From assembly GCF_018448935.1 (NCBI RefSeq), contig NZ_RCWC01000014.1:35490-99489 (forward strand): DNA of 64,000 nt. Reading direction: 5' to 3'. Made by a program: the position numbers and the translations under genes. Every line of letters starts with the position of its first letter. Position 1 is the first letter of the stretch. This document shows positions 19,597 to 31,700 of the stretch, in pieces. The notes beneath the pieces are model-generated. The model ran no database searches. It had not been told where the DNA came from and saw only the letters and a list, made by a program, of their open reading frames with translations. The DNA is from Photorhabdus noenieputensis. Lineage in GTDB: Bacteria > Pseudomonadota > Gammaproteobacteria > Enterobacterales > Enterobacteriaceae.

Positions 19597-21948
19597 ATGA
19601 CCAAATATAGCTTACGCATCCGCATGATGAGCCTGATCCTGATTCCAATTTTACTGGTTGGCATGTTTTTCAGTATCTCATTCCTCTGCTATCACCATCG
19701 TGAACTGAAAAACCAAATTGTTCGATCCGGGATCAGTATTGTTGAACCCCTTTCCATCGCCAGTGAAATTGGCGTAAACCTGCATAACCGTGAACGTGTC
19801 AATTCATTGATAACCCGGCTTCATCGCAGAAATTCTGAGATAGTTCGGGCGATTGCCATTTTTAACGATAATAACCAGCTATTTGATATATCAAACTATA
19901 AATACAATGCAGCTCAACTACAGATCTCGCCAGATATGCCTCTGCCAACCACCCTGACAAAAACGGAGGTTAAAAACAGTATTATCTTACGCATACCCAT
20001 TATTTCAGAACACTATTTGTCCCAGAATCAGCAGCATTCTAACGACCCATCTTTACATCCGATTGGTTATATCGCCATTGATCTTGATTTACGATCAGCT
20101 CACTTACAGCAATATAAAGAAATCGTTATTTTTATATTACTGTTACTCATTTGCCTCGGTTGGGCATCGCTGTTCGCTTACTATTTGGTTCGTAAGATCA
20201 CAAAACCTATCAGCGATATCGTCAGTACTGTCGATAGAATTCGCCAAGGACAATTAAACAGTCGTGTCAGTGGGAAATATTTTGGTGAATTAGATACGCT
20301 GAAAAATGGCATTAATGCAATGGCCAAATCGCTCTCCAGCTATAAAGAAGAGATGCAAAACGATATTTATCAGGCAACGTCAGATCTGCGGGCAACAATG
20401 GAACAATTCGAAATTCAGAACGTTGAGCTGGCAATAGCGAAAAAACGCGCTCAAGAAGCAGCCAGAATAAAAACTGAATTTCTGGCAAACATGTCTCATG
20501 AATTACGCACACCACTTAATGGCGTAATTGGCTTCACCCGCCAGGCACTGAAAACACCTTTAACAATACAGCAAACTGAATATCTGTATATTATTGAGCG
20601 CTCCGCTAATCATCTACTGAACATTATCAACGATATATTGGATTTTTCGCGACTTGAAGCAGATAAATTGGTATTGGAAAACATTCCATTCCTGCTACAA
20701 GATACGATTGATGAGGTCATGGTGTTACTGACACTCAGCGCCAAAAGTAAGAATATTCAGCTAACTCACCATGTTGATCCCCAAATACCGAATCTGGTCG
20801 TAGGCGATCCTACGCGCCTCCAACAAATATTCACCAATATCATCGGTAACGCGATTAAATTTACTGAACAGGGTTTTGTGGAAATAAAGATAGATCTGCT
20901 ACAACAGAAGCACCACAAAATCAATTTAGAGATTACGGTCAGCGATACAGGTATTGGTATCAGCCCTGAACAACAACCTCATCTATTTCAGGCTTTTCAT
21001 CAAGCAAATGCCAGCATTTCCCGCCGTTATGGCGGTACCGGCCTCGGTTTGGTCATTACACGGAAACTGATCCAAGAAATGGGCGGAAATATTAGTTTTA
21101 CCAGTGAGCCGAAAAAAGGTTCTGTTTTCCGTTTTGATTTATGGCTAGGAAAAGCCGATTTCATTCTAACCAGCTCAGTTGCACCACAAAAGACGCTTAT
21201 CCATCTCCCACGTTTACCGATGACCGTCATGGCCGTTGACGATAACCCAGCTAACCTCAAACTAATAGGTTCATTATTGGAAGAAACCGTGGAAAAAACC
21301 GTGCTATGTCGCAGCGGAGAAGAAGCTTTGCAGTCAGCAACCTCTCACCATTTTGATGTTATTCTGATGGATATTCATATGCCAGGTATGGATGGTATCT
21401 GTACTTCCGACCGCATCCACCAGCTACCGCAACACCGCAATACACCGATCATTGCGGTTACAGCTTATACCTGCCGACCAAAGAGCGATACAGATCAATC
21501 TCCATTTGAGGATTTCCTGACCAAACCTCTCGATGAAGATCGTCTGAGATCAGTGTTAAAACGCTACGTTAAAACACCAAAATCACAGCATATTAACTGG
21601 CCATTAGCACTACAACAGGCCATTGGAAAAGAACAGCTAGCTATGGATATGCTGCAAATGTTGGTAGATTTACTACCAACAATTAAAACAATCACAGAAA
21701 AAGTTTTGTCAGGGGAAACGGTGGAAAATTATCAACAGCAGATCCATAAACTACACGGTAGCTGCTGTTATAGCGGCGTGCCACAACTTAAAGCCCTATG
21801 CCAATTCATTGAACAACAATTACAACAAGGCGTTCAATCAACCGATATCGAACCTGAATTGTTGGAACTGACCGATGAAATTGATCATGTACTTACCGCT
21901 GCAAAAAAAGTATTGAGTAGCGGCGAGAACATTAAGTGCACACAATAA
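19597..21948 (+). CDS. barA: Hybrid sensor histidine kinase BarA, lacking the pseudoreceiver domain
   Basis: A 783-aa membrane sensor of the BarA/UvrY system, which controls csr small RNAs. A first membrane helix (residues about 8-30) is followed by a periplasmic part, a second helix near 175-198 and HAMP (about 199-250). HisKA has the phosphorylated His at 301 ([15 protein letters not shown]) and HATPase ends near 512. The receiver starts at 542 ([15 protein letters not shown]) with Asp592, and the Hpt domain has His720 ([12 protein letters not shown]). E. coli BarA has 918 residues. The missing part is the degenerate receiver-like segment between the ATPase and the receiver, here replaced by a linker of about 30 residues. 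The receiver end is also reworked ([20 protein letters not shown]). All four phosphorelay sites remain. The 3' end overlaps dgt by 17 bases. Confidence 0.95.
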   Translation: MTKYSLRIRMMSLILIPILLVGMFFSISFLCYHHRELKNQIVRSGISIVEPLSIASEIGVNLHNRERVNSLITRLHRRNSEIVRAIAIFNDNNQLFDISNYKYNAAQLQISPDMPLPTTLTKTEVKNSIILRIPIISEHYLSQNQQHSNDPSLHPIGYIAIDLDLRSAHLQQYKEIVIFILLLLICLGWASLFAYYLVRKITKPISDIVSTVDRIRQGQLNSRVSGKYFGELDTLKNGINAMAKSLSSYKEEMQNDIYQATSDLRATMEQFEIQNVELAIAKKRAQEAARIKTEFLANMSHELRTPLNGVIGFTRQALKTPLTIQQTEYLYIIERSANHLLNIINDILDFSRLEADKLVLENIPFLLQDTIDEVMVLLTLSAKSKNIQLTHHVDPQIPNLVVGDPTRLQQIFTNIIGNAIKFTEQGFVEIKIDLLQQKHHKINLEITVSDTGIGISPEQQPHLFQAFHQANASISRRYGGTGLGLVITRKLIQEMGGNISFTSEPKKGSVFRFDLWLGKADFILTSSVAPQKTLIHLPRLPMTVMAVDDNPANLKLIGSLLEETVEKTVLCRSGEEALQSATSHHFDVILMDIHMPGMDGICTSDRIHQLPQHRNTPIIAVTAYTCRPKSDTDQSPFEDFLTKPLDEDRLRSVLKRYVKTPKSQHINWPLALQQAIGKEQLAMDMLQMLVDLLPTIKTITEKVLSGETVENYQQQIHKLHGSCCYSGVPQLKALCQFIEQQLQQGVQSTDIEPELLELTDEIDHVLTAAKKVLSSGENIKCTQ

Positions 21949-23458
21949 ACTTACGATACTCCTCATAAGCATAATTATCTGTCATGCCACTGATGTAATC
22001 CTGAATAAGACGAGCGCGATAATAGAATTCGATTAGGTCTTTTTCAGCTTGGTCAGTGGCAACAATTTTCTCTACTGCTTCACCATAAGCGAGACGATGC
22101 TTGGTGGAAAGCTTGTGTAGCAGCCGGGTTTCCATAAAATAATCTTTATGGAAATTATTCTGGTTCAGTTCCACAAAATCCTGACGGGACATCTTCAATA
22201 ACGGATAATAAAAATCCAATAACCCATTGATGATTCTGTATCCCTGCAACTCTAATTTTTCAATCTCTGGATGATTAAACACTCTCTTACAAGCAATGTT
22301 TTTCAATGTTCTAAGTAATCGATGCTCCTCACTCTTATCTTCAAGTAGCGCTTGATTAAATGAACCCGCAAAAACAGCTGGTAGATGATCAATAAAACGA
22401 CGAGCTGTGTAAGGCACAAGTTTGCCGGTAATATAAACCCGCAGATACATAAAAAATTGGTCCTGCTGACTTCGACGTAATTCGTTACCGTGAATTCCCT
22501 TGTGCGCCTTTCTAACCGTTACGTCGAATAGATCCCCGGTCCGATGACCGCCATTTTCTTGCCACTCCTGTTCCAAATATCCCATCAGAGTATCGACACT
22601 GAAAATCGCTTTTTCAACAGCATCATCCAAATCAGCAATGCAATAAGAGATATCATCTGCGGCTTCCATAATATAAGTCAGAGGGAAGCGACAAAATTCA
22701 CCCATTTTAAGCTCACGGCGTAATTCGCGAACAAAATGCGCTTCCGACCAATAAAAACCCGGTTTTTTCATCAAGTAATTAAATTGATTCGGTGTTTCTT
22801 CAAGACGAAAAGCAGGACAGGTATATTTTAGAATACAGCCAACCTGGGCATAAGTCAGATTGAGTTTTAATAAGCTATGCACCATACGGATAGCTTGGGC
22901 ATTCCCTTCAAACTGGCATAGATCTTTACGCAACTGGCGACGAAAGCGATCTTTTTTCACATCACCACACAAACGCAATGCCGGGATTTCACATCGATCT
23001 TCCCGCTTAATATTTTCCAGGGAAAAATTAAGATCGAGTTTTCTGGCAAACCAATCTTTAATTGCCGCTTCACCAAAATGACCAAATGGTGGATTACCAA
23101 TATCGTGCATTAAACAAGCCATTTCAATCAAACTTTCAAATGATAATAGCCGTTTATCCAACCCGTAATCGGCCAGCAAATTACTCGTTCTCAATTCATT
23201 AATAATCGTTTTCGAAATATGGCGTCCAACTTGTTGCACTTCCAATGAATGCGTCAAGCGACTGCGGACAGCGGCATTATTTTCTAGTGGAAAAACCTGG
23301 GTTTTCTGCTGTAAACGACGAATAGCCGCTGAATTCATAATCCGCCCACGATCGCTTTCAAACTGGCGAATAACCTGCTCTTCATCATTAGAATCAATAT
23401 TATACTGACGATATTTACGCTGATAGTTAAGCTTCTGACTAAAGTCTATCCCGGACAT
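21932..23458 (-). CDS. dgt: Deoxyguanosinetriphosphate triphosphohydrolase
   Basis: A 508-aa HD-superfamily enzyme that hydrolyses dGTP to deoxyguanosine and triphosphate. The family N-terminal motif [20 protein letters not shown] is followed by [20 protein letters not shown] and the metal-binding [22 protein letters not shown]- and substrate-side segments are similar to E. coli Dgt (about 505 aa), including [20 protein letters not shown] and the C-terminal [18 protein letters not shown]. It is convergent with barA; the last codons share 17 bases. Confidence 0.96.
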   Translation of the reverse strand: MSGIDFSQKLNYQRKYRQYNIDSNDEEQVIRQFESDRGRIMNSAAIRRLQQKTQVFPLENNAAVRSRLTHSLEVQQVGRHISKTIINELRTSNLLADYGLDKRLLSFESLIEMACLMHDIGNPPFGHFGEAAIKDWFARKLDLNFSLENIKREDRCEIPALRLCGDVKKDRFRRQLRKDLCQFEGNAQAIRMVHSLLKLNLTYAQVGCILKYTCPAFRLEETPNQFNYLMKKPGFYWSEAHFVRELRRELKMGEFCRFPLTYIMEAADDISYCIADLDDAVEKAIFSVDTLMGYLEQEWQENGGHRTGDLFDVTVRKAHKGIHGNELRRSQQDQFFMYLRVYITGKLVPYTARRFIDHLPAVFAGSFNQALLEDKSEEHRLLRTLKNIACKRVFNHPEIEKLELQGYRIINGLLDFYYPLLKMSRQDFVELNQNNFHKDYFMETRLLHKLSTKHRLAYGEAVEKIVATDQAEKDLIEFYYRARLIQDYISGMTDNYAYEEYRKFIVCT

Positions 23459-23584
23459 TTATCCTCCGACTTGTGAGGTAGCACTGTTTTACATCACAGA
23501 TTATCTGCTTGTTCTAAATTAAATGTTAAACTCAAACACGAGATGATTTTATATGATTAATTAATCAACAGCGAGTATGACATC

Positions 23585-24286
23585 ATGAAAGTAGGCGTGA
23601 TAGGTGCTATGGAACAAGAAGTGACTTTACTGCGCGATCAAATTGAAGATTGCCAAACACTGTCACGAGGTGGTTGCGAAATTTATACCGGTAAGCTCAA
23701 CGGCGTGGAGATCGCACTGTTAAAATCCGGTATTGGTAAAGTTTCTGCCGCAATTGGTACGACTTTGCTGCTTGAACACTGTCAGCCTGATGTGATTATT
23801 AACACCGGATCGGCAGGCGGCCTTGATCCGAAGCTACAAATCGGTGATATCGTGGTATCCAGCGAAGTTCGCTATCATGACGCTGATGTCACTGCTTTCG
23901 GTTATGAACCCGGTCAAATGGCACAATGCCCCCCGGCTTTTGTGGCGGATGACCAGTTAATTGCCCTGGCGGAAGAGTGTATTCATTCACTGAATCTGAA
24001 CGCAGTGCGTGGGCTGATTTGCAGTGGTGATGCATTTATTAATGGCGCGGAACCTCTGGCGCGTATCCGGGCGACGTTCCCACAAGTGACGGCGGTAGAA
24101 ATGGAAGCAGCAGCGATTGGGCATGTCTGCCACCAATACAATACTCCGTTTGTCGTTGTACGCGCTATCTCTGATGTGGCAGATAAAGAATCTCATATCA
24201 GCTTTGATGAATTTCTTGCCGTGGCAGCCCGTCAATCTACATTGATGGTCAATGCAATGCTGACAACTCTGAGTAAAGATAAATAA
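23585..24286 (+). CDS. mtnN: 5'-methylthioadenosine/S-adenosylhomocysteine nucleosidase
   Basis: A 233-aa enzyme (Pfs) that removes adenine from methylthioadenosine, S-adenosylhomocysteine and 5'-deoxyadenosine. It feeds methionine salvage and, together with LuxS, autoinducer-2 formation. The typical start [20 protein letters not shown] is followed by [20 protein letters not shown] and the substrate loop [12 protein letters not shown], with the catalytic Asp in [14 protein letters not shown]. It is followed by btuF, as in E. coli. Its function also suits a methylation-rich secondary metabolism. Confidence 0.97.
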   Translation: MKVGVIGAMEQEVTLLRDQIEDCQTLSRGGCEIYTGKLNGVEIALLKSGIGKVSAAIGTTLLLEHCQPDVIINTGSAGGLDPKLQIGDIVVSSEVRYHDADVTAFGYEPGQMAQCPPAFVADDQLIALAEECIHSLNLNAVRGLICSGDAFINGAEPLARIRATFPQVTAVEMEAAAIGHVCHQYNTPFVVVRAISDVADKESHISFDEFLAVAARQSTLMVNAMLTTLSKDK

Positions 24287-24296
24287 TATATTACTG

Positions 24297-24326
24297 ACGC
24301 GCCCTGATTAATATTTTCGGGCGTGT
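24297..24326 (+). terminator. Hairpin after mtnN
   Basis: ACGCGCCC pairs with GGGCGTGT around a 14-nt AT-rich loop, followed by TTGC. It lies between mtnN and btuF. Confidence 0.45.
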
Positions 24327-24395
24327 TTGCGAGCAACCTATTTAATGTTTTAAAGAACATAGTCTTAAAGAACATAATTTTAAAGAGCATACCTA

Positions 24396-25223
24396 ATGAA
24401 ATGGATAAAAAGCGCGAGTTCAATTGGGTTATCGTTTTTACTGTTTCTCAGTAGTTTCAGCCATTTTCTGTATGCCACTCCCTTACGAGTCATCAGTTTA
24501 TCTCCGTCAACCACTGAATTAGCCTACGCCGCAGGATTAGGCGACAATCTGATTGCCGCTAGCGCCTATTCTGATTATCCCCCTCAAGCCCGTAAACTTG
24601 AGCAAGTAGCCAACTGGCAAGGCATCAATCTGGAACGCATTATTACCCTTAAACCTGATCTGATTCTGGCATGGCGTGGCGGTAATCCCCAACGTCCACT
24701 GGAACAACTTGCTACTTTTGGCATTAAAATCTTTTATTCCGATCCCACAACCACCGAACAGATAGCACAGGATTTAGAACGGCTAGCTGAATATAGCTCT
24801 CACCCAGAGCAAGCAAAAAAATCTGCGACTGAACTGCGTCAACGATTTGCCAATTTGCAACAAAAATATGCCGCTACAACCCCCAAACCAGTCTTTTTAC
24901 AATTCGGTACTTATCCTCTGTTCACCGCTTCAAGGCATACACTGCAAAGTGAAGTGCTTTCAATCTGTGGCGGCAGAAATATTTTTGCCAACAGCCCTGT
25001 CCCCTGGCCCCAAGTCAGTCGGGAACAAGTACTCATCAGGAAACCTGAGATAATTGTTATCAGTGGCGGACAAAAACAGGTCAAATTAATTGAAAACTTC
25101 TGGCATCCACAATTGCGTGCCAAAGTAATTACATTAAATGAAGATTGGTTTCACCGCGCGGGACCGCGCATCATTCTGGCAGCCGAACAGCTATGCCAGC
25201 AATTGAACGATAATGGTTCCTGA
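24396..25223 (+). CDS. btuF: Periplasmic vitamin B12-binding protein BtuF
   Basis: A 275-aa solute-binding protein that hands cobalamin to BtuCD. The N-terminus ([20 protein letters not shown], then SHFLYA) is a signal peptide with cleavage likely near residue 28. The mature start [20 protein letters not shown] is typical. Other family segments are [37 protein letters not shown] and the C-terminal [17 protein letters not shown]. Short direct repeats (TTAAAGAACATA-like, 24350-24390) precede the ATG. Confidence 0.94.
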   Translation: MKWIKSASSIGLSFLLFLSSFSHFLYATPLRVISLSPSTTELAYAAGLGDNLIAASAYSDYPPQARKLEQVANWQGINLERIITLKPDLILAWRGGNPQRPLEQLATFGIKIFYSDPTTTEQIAQDLERLAEYSSHPEQAKKSATELRQRFANLQQKYAATTPKPVFLQFGTYPLFTASRHTLQSEVLSICGGRNIFANSPVPWPQVSREQVLIRKPEIIVISGGQKQVKLIENFWHPQLRAKVITLNEDWFHRAGPRIILAAEQLCQQLNDNGS

Positions 25224-25311
25224 TCAATCAGAATCATTCAAAAGATGGCAGGAATATCCCGCAAACAGGTCATATTATATTCACAAACCTATCGCGGGAA
25301 ATCGACTGAAA

Positions 25312-25656
25312 TCAGATACTGAAAGAAGAACCACAACCACAGGTTGTCTTCGCATTAGGGTTGGTGACGATAAAACGTGAACCTTCCAGACCTTCGGTAT
25401 AATCAACACAACCGCCAACTAAATATTGTAGGCTCATCGGATCAACAACCAGCTCCACCCCCTGTTTCTCAATGGTCATATCACCTTCATTTATTTGATC
25501 ATCAAAGGTAAAACCATACTGAAAACCGCTGCAACCGCCACCGGTGATATAAACCCGTAAACGCAAGTTTGGGTTTTCTTCATCCGAAACTAAGATTTTC
25601 ACTTTGTTAGCCGCGGCATCCGTAAACTGCAAAGGTAATGCGATATCATCGCTCAT
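25312..25656 (-). CDS. erpA: Iron-sulfur cluster insertion protein ErpA
   Basis: A 114-aa A-type carrier that delivers Fe-S clusters to target enzymes, including those of isoprenoid synthesis. The three cluster cysteines are in [11 protein letters not shown] and the C-terminal [11 protein letters not shown]. The start [11 protein letters not shown] equals that of E. coli; the ATG one codon upstream (25659) is equally near the GGAG site. A further cysteine appears in [12 protein letters not shown] where E. coli has serine. Confidence 0.97.
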   Translation of the reverse strand: MSDDIALPLQFTDAAANKVKILVSDEENPNLRLRVYITGGGCSGFQYGFTFDDQINEGDMTIEKQGVELVVDPMSLQYLVGGCVDYTEGLEGSRFIVTNPNAKTTCGCGSSFSI

Positions 25657-25971
25657 CATTTTTACTCCAGCTAAAACTCGGCAAAAATGTTCAGGAGACT
25701 ACAAAATTTGCCAATTATTAATAGTTCGAATTATCCAATACCTGATTGGTTGGTTCAAGTTTTGTCATTTTGGTAACACACCAACCGCCAAAAAATTATC
25801 ACACCTTTGGCTTACTATTGGCCTATTACGATAGCCTCATATAGATAGTAAGCCGCCACTATAGTTAAACCCTTAGTCAATCAATTAACGGTAAGAAGGA
25901 AAAAGTGTTGATTAATCATCATGATTAGTTACTTTATTGAATATTTTTCAAAGTAATCACACGGAGTTCCT
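25657..25971. other. Divergent intergenic region, erpA and lipoprotein gene promoters
   Basis: No gene, repeat or hairpin of note. It contains only AT-rich promoter-like sequence and the ribosome site (CACGGAG) of the lipoprotein gene at its right end. Confidence 0.45.
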
Positions 25972-26757
25972 ATGCGAAAAATGTTGCCACTTATGCTTAT
26001 CGTCACCTTAGCAGGCTGTGCCGTTCATAGCAAACAAGCCGATATTGACAGCGATACCTCGAAAAAAATTAATGAAATTATAGAAAACCAAGTAAAACCG
26101 GGAAACAAAGATAATCCAGGCGAAATAATAAAAAACGTCTCTTATCAATTTCTGGGCACGCCTTATGCCGCAAACAAACTTATTGGCTCCCCTACTGAAC
26201 CTGAAAAATTAGTTATAGACTTCAACGGGCTAGACTGCTTTACTTTCCTTGATTATGTAGAATCGCTAAGGAAATCCAACGACCAAAACGATTTTGTAAA
26301 AAATCTCATCCAAACAAGATATATCGATGGAAAGATTAGCTTTTTGCAAAGAAAACACTTCTTTACCGATTGGTCAACCAGAGAAAAATTAAATGCCAAA
26401 GATGTAACGGATGAAATAAGTTCTTCTTACATAAAAATCACAAAAAGCCTGAATAAAAAGGCTGATGGCAGCGAATATATCCCCGGACTGGGTGTTACCC
26501 AAAGAGATATCAAATATATTCCAGGGGATAAAGTTAACGATGATGTTATTAAGAACCTAAGAACAGGCGATTATATAGGAATATATACCCATCTTGCCGG
26601 GCTGGATGTCACACATACCGGGATTTTTATTATGACAGATCATGGCCCAATGCTGAGAAATGCATCCTCACTTGCCGCGAATAAAAAAGTTGTCGATTCA
26701 CCATTTCTTGATTACGTAAAGAATAAACCCGGAATTATCGTTCTAAGAGCATTATAA
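25972..26757 (+). CDS. DUF1460 family lipoprotein, putative amidase-like peptidase
   Basis: A 261-aa protein. The N-terminus MRKMLPLMLIVTLAGC is a lipoprotein signal with lipobox LAGC, and the residue after the cysteine (Ala) favours outer-membrane sorting. The mature part fits DUF1460, a cysteine-peptidase (NlpC/P60-like) fold related to N-acetylmuramoyl-L-alanine amidases: nucleophile candidate in FNGLDCFTFLDYVESL, His in LDVTHTGIFIMT, and DYIGIYTHLAG near the active site. It likely trims periplasmic peptidoglycan or peptide substrates; the substrate is not visible. It lies 50 bases before hemL with no terminator between, so some co-transcription is possible. Confidence 0.82.
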   Translation: MRKMLPLMLIVTLAGCAVHSKQADIDSDTSKKINEIIENQVKPGNKDNPGEIIKNVSYQFLGTPYAANKLIGSPTEPEKLVIDFNGLDCFTFLDYVESLRKSNDQNDFVKNLIQTRYIDGKISFLQRKHFFTDWSTREKLNAKDVTDEISSSYIKITKSLNKKADGSEYIPGLGVTQRDIKYIPGDKVNDDVIKNLRTGDYIGIYTHLAGLDVTHTGIFIMTDHGPMLRNASSLAANKKVVDSPFLDYVKNKPGIIVLRAL

Positions 26758-26807
26758 TCCGAGGTGCAAACGACCAACCCACTTAAAAATAGATTCAGGA
26801 GCCTTTC

Positions 26808-28091
26808 ATGAGCCAATCCGACATCCTCTATTCTCAGGCAAAACAACTTATTCCCGGCGGCGTCAACTCTCCGGTACGAGCATTTAATGGTGTTGGCGGT
26901 ACTCCGCTGTTTATCAAACATGCTGATGGCGCTTATCTCTATGATGTTGATGGTAAAGCCTATATCGATTATGTCGGTTCCTGGGGGCCAATGGTGCTGG
27001 GACACAACCACAGCGCTATCCGTAATGCCGTTATCAAAGCCGCAGAGCAAGGATTGAGTTTTGGCGCTCCCACCGCCACCGAAGTGGAAATGGCGCAATT
27101 GGTGACTGAACTGGTACCATCGATGGATATGGTGCGCATGGTTAACTCAGGCACAGAGGCGACCATGAGTGCTATTCGTCTGGCCCGTGGCTATACCAAC
27201 CGCGATAAGATCATCAAATTCGAAGGTTGCTATCACGGCCATGCTGATTGCCTGCTGGTGAAAGCCGGTTCTGGCGCGTTGACCATCGGCCAACCCAACT
27301 CGCCAGGCGTCCCGGTTGATTTCGTCAAACATACGCTAACTTGTACCTATAACGATTTGAGTTCAGTTCGAGAAGCGTTTGAAAAATATCCCGAAGAGAT
27401 CGCCTGTATTATTGTCGAACCGGTTGCGGGTAATATGAACTGCGTACCGCCACAACCAGAATTCCTGCCCGGTCTACGCGCGTTGTGTGATGAGTTCGGC
27501 GCTCTGTTGATTATCGATGAAGTGATGACCGGTTTCCGCGTCGCTCTCTCCGGCGCACAATCTTATTACGGTGTCGAACCCGATATAACTTGCCTTGGCA
27601 AAATCATTGGCGGCGGTATGCCCGTTGGCGCTTTCGGTGGACGTTATGAAGTGATGGAGAAATTAGCGCCAATTGGTCCTGTCTATCAAGCGGGAACCCT
27701 ATCCGGCAATCCGATTGCAATGGCTGCCGGTCTTGCTTGTCTGAAAGAAGTGTCTCAACCCGGTGTACATCAACGTTTAACCGAGCTAACAGATAATCTG
27801 GCGGCTGGCCTGACGAAAGCAGCAAAAGCAGCCGGTATTCCTCTGGTGGTTAACCATGTCGGCGGTATGTTCGGCATTTTCTTTACTGATGCAGAAACCG
27901 TCACTTGCTATCAGGATGTGATGAATTGCGATATTGAGCGTTTTAAACATTTCTTCCACCTGATGCTTGATGAAGGAGTTTATTTAGCGCCTTCTGCATT
28001 TGAAGCAGGTTTTATGTCTATTGCTCACACGGATGAAGATATTCAGCGTACTGTTGATGCGGCCACTCGCTGCTTCGCCAAGCTGAAATAA
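26808..28091 (+). CDS. hemL: Glutamate-1-semialdehyde 2,1-aminomutase
   Basis: A 427-aa PLP enzyme of the C5 haem pathway that forms 5-aminolevulinate. Seen: [59 protein letters not shown], and [20 protein letters not shown] with the PLP-ring Asp. The PLP lysine is in [19 protein letters not shown]. Length equals the usual family length. A strong terminator follows. Confidence 0.98.
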   Translation: MSQSDILYSQAKQLIPGGVNSPVRAFNGVGGTPLFIKHADGAYLYDVDGKAYIDYVGSWGPMVLGHNHSAIRNAVIKAAEQGLSFGAPTATEVEMAQLVTELVPSMDMVRMVNSGTEATMSAIRLARGYTNRDKIIKFEGCYHGHADCLLVKAGSGALTIGQPNSPGVPVDFVKHTLTCTYNDLSSVREAFEKYPEEIACIIVEPVAGNMNCVPPQPEFLPGLRALCDEFGALLIIDEVMTGFRVALSGAQSYYGVEPDITCLGKIIGGGMPVGAFGGRYEVMEKLAPIGPVYQAGTLSGNPIAMAAGLACLKEVSQPGVHQRLTELTDNLAAGLTKAAKAAGIPLVVNHVGGMFGIFFTDAETVTCYQDVMNCDIERFKHFFHLMLDEGVYLAPSAFEAGFMSIAHTDEDIQRTVDAATRCFAKLK

Positions 28092-28111
28092 TTTCTTTAT
28101 TTTCAAATAAT

Positions 28112-28133
28112 AGCGCCGTATTTTTACGGCGCT
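28112..28133 (+). terminator. hemL terminator
   Basis: AGCGCCGTA pairs perfectly with TACGGCGCT around a TTTT loop, followed by TATTCTTTT. It lies 20 bases after the hemL stop. Confidence 0.85.
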
Positions 28134-28140
28134 TATTCTT

Positions 28141-28323
28141 TTAAGAGACGGTCTATTTCAACTGAGAGTAGGCAACAAAGACATCACCAGAACAATTTTT
28201 GCTTATGCTAAGGGAAGAAGAATTTATATACTTCGCACATTTATAAAGAAAACCCCGAAGACTCCACCGACAGAAATCAAACTGGCATTACAAAGATTAG
28301 AGGAAATGACAGATGAAAGTTAA
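28141..28323 (+). pseudogene. 5'-truncated RelE/HigB-type (Gp49-like) toxin
   Basis: An open frame without a start codon reads RDGLFQLRVGNKDITRTIFA, then YAKGRRIYILRTFIKKTPKT and PPTEIKLALQRLEEM. This is the C-terminal half of phage-derived Gp49-like/HigB mRNA-cleaving toxins (pattern DGLxELRV, FIKKTxKTP, EIxxAxxR). The N-terminal half is absent: the sequence begins directly after the hemL terminator. The frame overlaps the start of the antitoxin gene, the normal toxin-first arrangement. It should be inactive. Confidence 0.72.
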
Positions 28324-28597
28324 GGGTATTCCATTTTCAGAAGTGAAGGCGCAAGCCCTCTCATCCCCCAAAGCTCAGACCGCTTATGAAGCTGCTAAAC
28401 AGGAAGAAGAACTCTACGAGCTCATTCAAAACATGAAACAGAAAGCAGGTATTAATAGTTCGCAGTTAGCCGAACGACTAGGAATTACTCCACCGGCAGT
28501 AGCTAAGGTTGAAAAAAACCCAATGAAAGCAAGTATTGCAACACTTGAACGCTATGCAGCAGCCTGTGGAGTAAATCTCAAAATTACTATCGCATAA
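28313..28597 (+). CDS. XRE-family HTH antitoxin (HigA-like)
   Basis: A 94-aa DNA-binding protein. The C-terminal half is a Cro/C1 helix-turn-helix: INSSQLAERLGITPPAVAKV, then ATLERYAAACGVNLKITIA. The N-terminal helix (AQALSSPKAQTAYEAAKQEE) is typical of antitoxins of Gp49-like toxins. Start ATG 28313 with a GAGG site upstream, overlapping the truncated toxin frame. The gene itself looks intact, so it is an orphan antitoxin. Confidence 0.82.
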   Translation: MKVKGIPFSEVKAQALSSPKAQTAYEAAKQEEELYELIQNMKQKAGINSSQLAERLGITPPAVAKVEKNPMKASIATLERYAAACGVNLKITIA

Positions 28598-28687
28598 TAC
28601 GTTAATCCCAATACCTGATATCTTAATCAAACTTTATGGTAAAGAATGACGGGTATATACAGCGGCATATTCGTATTCAGATGTCAC

Positions 28688-28713
28688 GATTGGCCTCATC
28701 CCTGAGGCCAATC
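28688..28713. terminator. Hairpin between antitoxin and NRPS 3' ends
   Basis: GATTGGCCTCA pairs exactly with TGAGGCCAATC around a TCCC loop, with TTTT following on the plus strand. It lies between convergent genes, 20 bases from the NRPS stop, so it may serve both directions; the U-tract favours the plus strand. Confidence 0.6.
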
Positions 28714-28733
28714 TTTTCATATCTCAGAAAAAT

Positions 28734-31700
28734 TTAATCATAAAACTGACTGATACTCTCTTTTTCTTGGCCGGATACGATGACGTTTAACAGTCGTTCA
28801 TAATATATAGCCATCTTATCAATGACTGCTTCTGTATACAGTTCCGGATTGTAATTGAGTTCACACTTGATATTCTGTGGCAAATATAAGAAATTCATCC
28901 CAAGTGATTCAAAGGGAATTATTTCGGTATCTATCACTTCCACATCAAGGTTTGGCAATGATAATTTTTCATCTTTAGACACATCGATAAAATCATAGAA
29001 ATTTTGTGCATCCAAATAGTTAAACAGAACGTTAAATATACCCTCCCTCGCCTTTTCTCCCACCGCGTCAATCACGACAGACATGTGGATATTAGAATTC
29101 TCTATAGCACGATGAATAGATTGACTAACCTGCTTAATGATTCCTTGTAGGCTCATTTCCTTACTGATATTGGATTTTACTATCAAGTCACCCAGGAATA
29201 ATCCTATTGTTTGATGGCTTTCGATGCGAGTTCGGTCAGCTTTTGGTGAGGTAACAATATGCTGTGATTCACCGGAGTGCATAAAAAGACAAGTGTGGAA
29301 CAAAGCCATAAATAACATATAAGGTGTGAGCTTATGAGCTTCACAATATTGCAAAACAGCTTTATCCAGCGAATCAGGTATTTTGATATCACGGGCATGA
29401 GACCGATATTTTGAAGCCAAATGTTTTCTGAAAGAAACTGGAAAATCGCGTTCTGGATTAACATCAGAAAATTGTTGTTGCCAGAATTTAATTTGTTTTT
29501 TAGCTACCTCAGTCGCATGGATTTCTTGCAAGTCATAAACATAACCAGAATATTGCATGGCAACGGGTGGCAATGTGTTTTCTTGCCCCTGAGAATAAGC
29601 AGTATATAACTGTTTAAACTCATTCATAATGATATTAACAGACCAGCCATCGGAAATAATATGGTGTATATCAATCAATAATACCGTGATTGTCTCCGAA
29701 ACAGGTAGTAAGAATGTCTTAATTAACGGACCATTATAAACATCAAAAGGTGTTCTTAATTTCTCTTCCCAGAGCTTGTTAATTTCAATAATAATTTGGT
29801 CTCTCTCGATTCCTCTTGGTAATGCTTCGATAACTTGAAGATTGATTTTCATACTGTTATCAGGCTGCATGAAAATCTGCTCATTTTCTTTATAAAACTT
29901 AAAACGTAAACTTTCATGTCGCGCTAAGATGGTATTTAAACTTTTTTCCAACACACTGTGATTCAATTCTCCTTCCATCAGCAAAGTAACGGGCACGTGA
30001 AAACTGTCCTCCAACAACGCTTCTTGAACAAAATACCAATACATTTTCTGACAATAAGAAATAGGCATTTTTCCATCAAATGTATTGTGATCAGATATAT
30101 TGTGTGTTGTCTTCGGTGCGGATATTTCGTGCTTATGACTGTGACGAATTACACTTGCAATCTGTGCAATGGTTGGATTTGCAAACAACTCATACATACT
30201 GAAATCATTGGTTAACGTATCTCTTATAGCAGCGGTTATTTTAACTGCTAAGAGTGAGTGACCACCCAGTGAGAAGAAATTATCATAAATACCAATTTGA
30301 TTGATTTTTAGATGTTCTTGCCATAACTGACAGAGTTTTTCCTCGATTTCATCTCTCGGTGCGATATAAGCCTGACGACGTAAGTCATTTTCATTCGGAA
30401 TAGGTAACGCTTTTTTATCCACTTTATTGTTCAAATTCAGTGGAATACGTTCCAATGGGATATAGAGACTGGGTACCATATAATCCGGCAGTTGTTTTTT
30501 TAAGGCGGATTCCAGTAGCTCTGCGAGTTCTCCACTAATAGCCGAAAGTTGCGGATAATTAGCTAAATGTGTTTGGCTGTAATCTGAACGCGCCTGCACT
30601 TGAGGTAATTCGCCACGGCTGAAAATCACATCCAGTAAATCAGGCTGCTGCTGTGACCATGTAAGTTCACACTGGTAGCCGCTCTGTTCCGCATATTGAA
30701 GTAAGGATTCGAGGGCCAAAACTTGCTCTGCGGCTTCTGGAGAAAAACCGCCGGCATCTTTTGGTAGAGAAACAATCTGATCAGATGGCCAATGGCGTAG
30801 CCCTTCCGCTAAATCAAAATCATCTTTAATACGGGCATTAGGAATACCTGAGACACCAAATGTATCGAATTTCCCTGTCTCCAACACATTACAGAGATCT
30901 TCAATAGAATTAAAATCACACCAAGTTAGGGGTAAATCGCAACATAATTCCGCATTTTTATCGCACTTATGTAATATCACTTCATAACGATAGCGCAGCA
31001 TTTCATTGTCGCCAACACCACGTTTAACCAAAATATCAACTCGGCCAATTTCAGGGTAACGCGTCGGCAATTGTGCAAAATAGGTTGGACTCAATAAAAA
31101 CTCTTTTTCTTTCTGTAGACGCTGTTGAATACGGTTTGCCAACGTACCCACCGAAATACGTTGCCCATTCAGGCGATTTTTCTCAATGGCTGTTACATGT
31201 GCAGTTAACAAATCTAAGTTACGGATATCTCCTAGCAGAATTTTTCCTCCGGTTTTAACCGCAGGCAATAACTGGGTAATGACTTTTTCCAGATATTGAA
31301 TGTTGGGGAAGTATTGAACAACGGAATGCATCACAACGGTATCGAACTGATCAGGCGTGATGGTGCCTAAATTCAGTGCATCCCCCCTGATTAGTTTCAC
31401 ATGTGACCAGCCACGCTGTTGCAACATTTTCTGGTGACGTGCCAATACCTCCGCTGAAATATCCGTGGCCAATACTGATTCGCACCGTTCAGCATAGCGA
31501 TACAACAATAAGCCCAACCCACAGCCGATTTCCAATAAGCGGCCGGGGCGCAGGGATTCAATCCGCTGCATGACGCCCGTCCGCCATTCTTCCATTTGGT
31601 CCAATGCAATCGGCTGTTCGGTATAATTATTTATCCAACCATTAAAATCACTATCGCCATCGCTCTTATCAGTAGTATCGGTAACAATATTTTCTGTTAT

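Noticed and set aside
28636-28660. TGACGGGTATA near the NRPS 3' end, resembling an ERIC terminus
   Set aside because: Only about 11 bases match and no other ERIC part is nearby; chance or an old remnant cannot be told apart.
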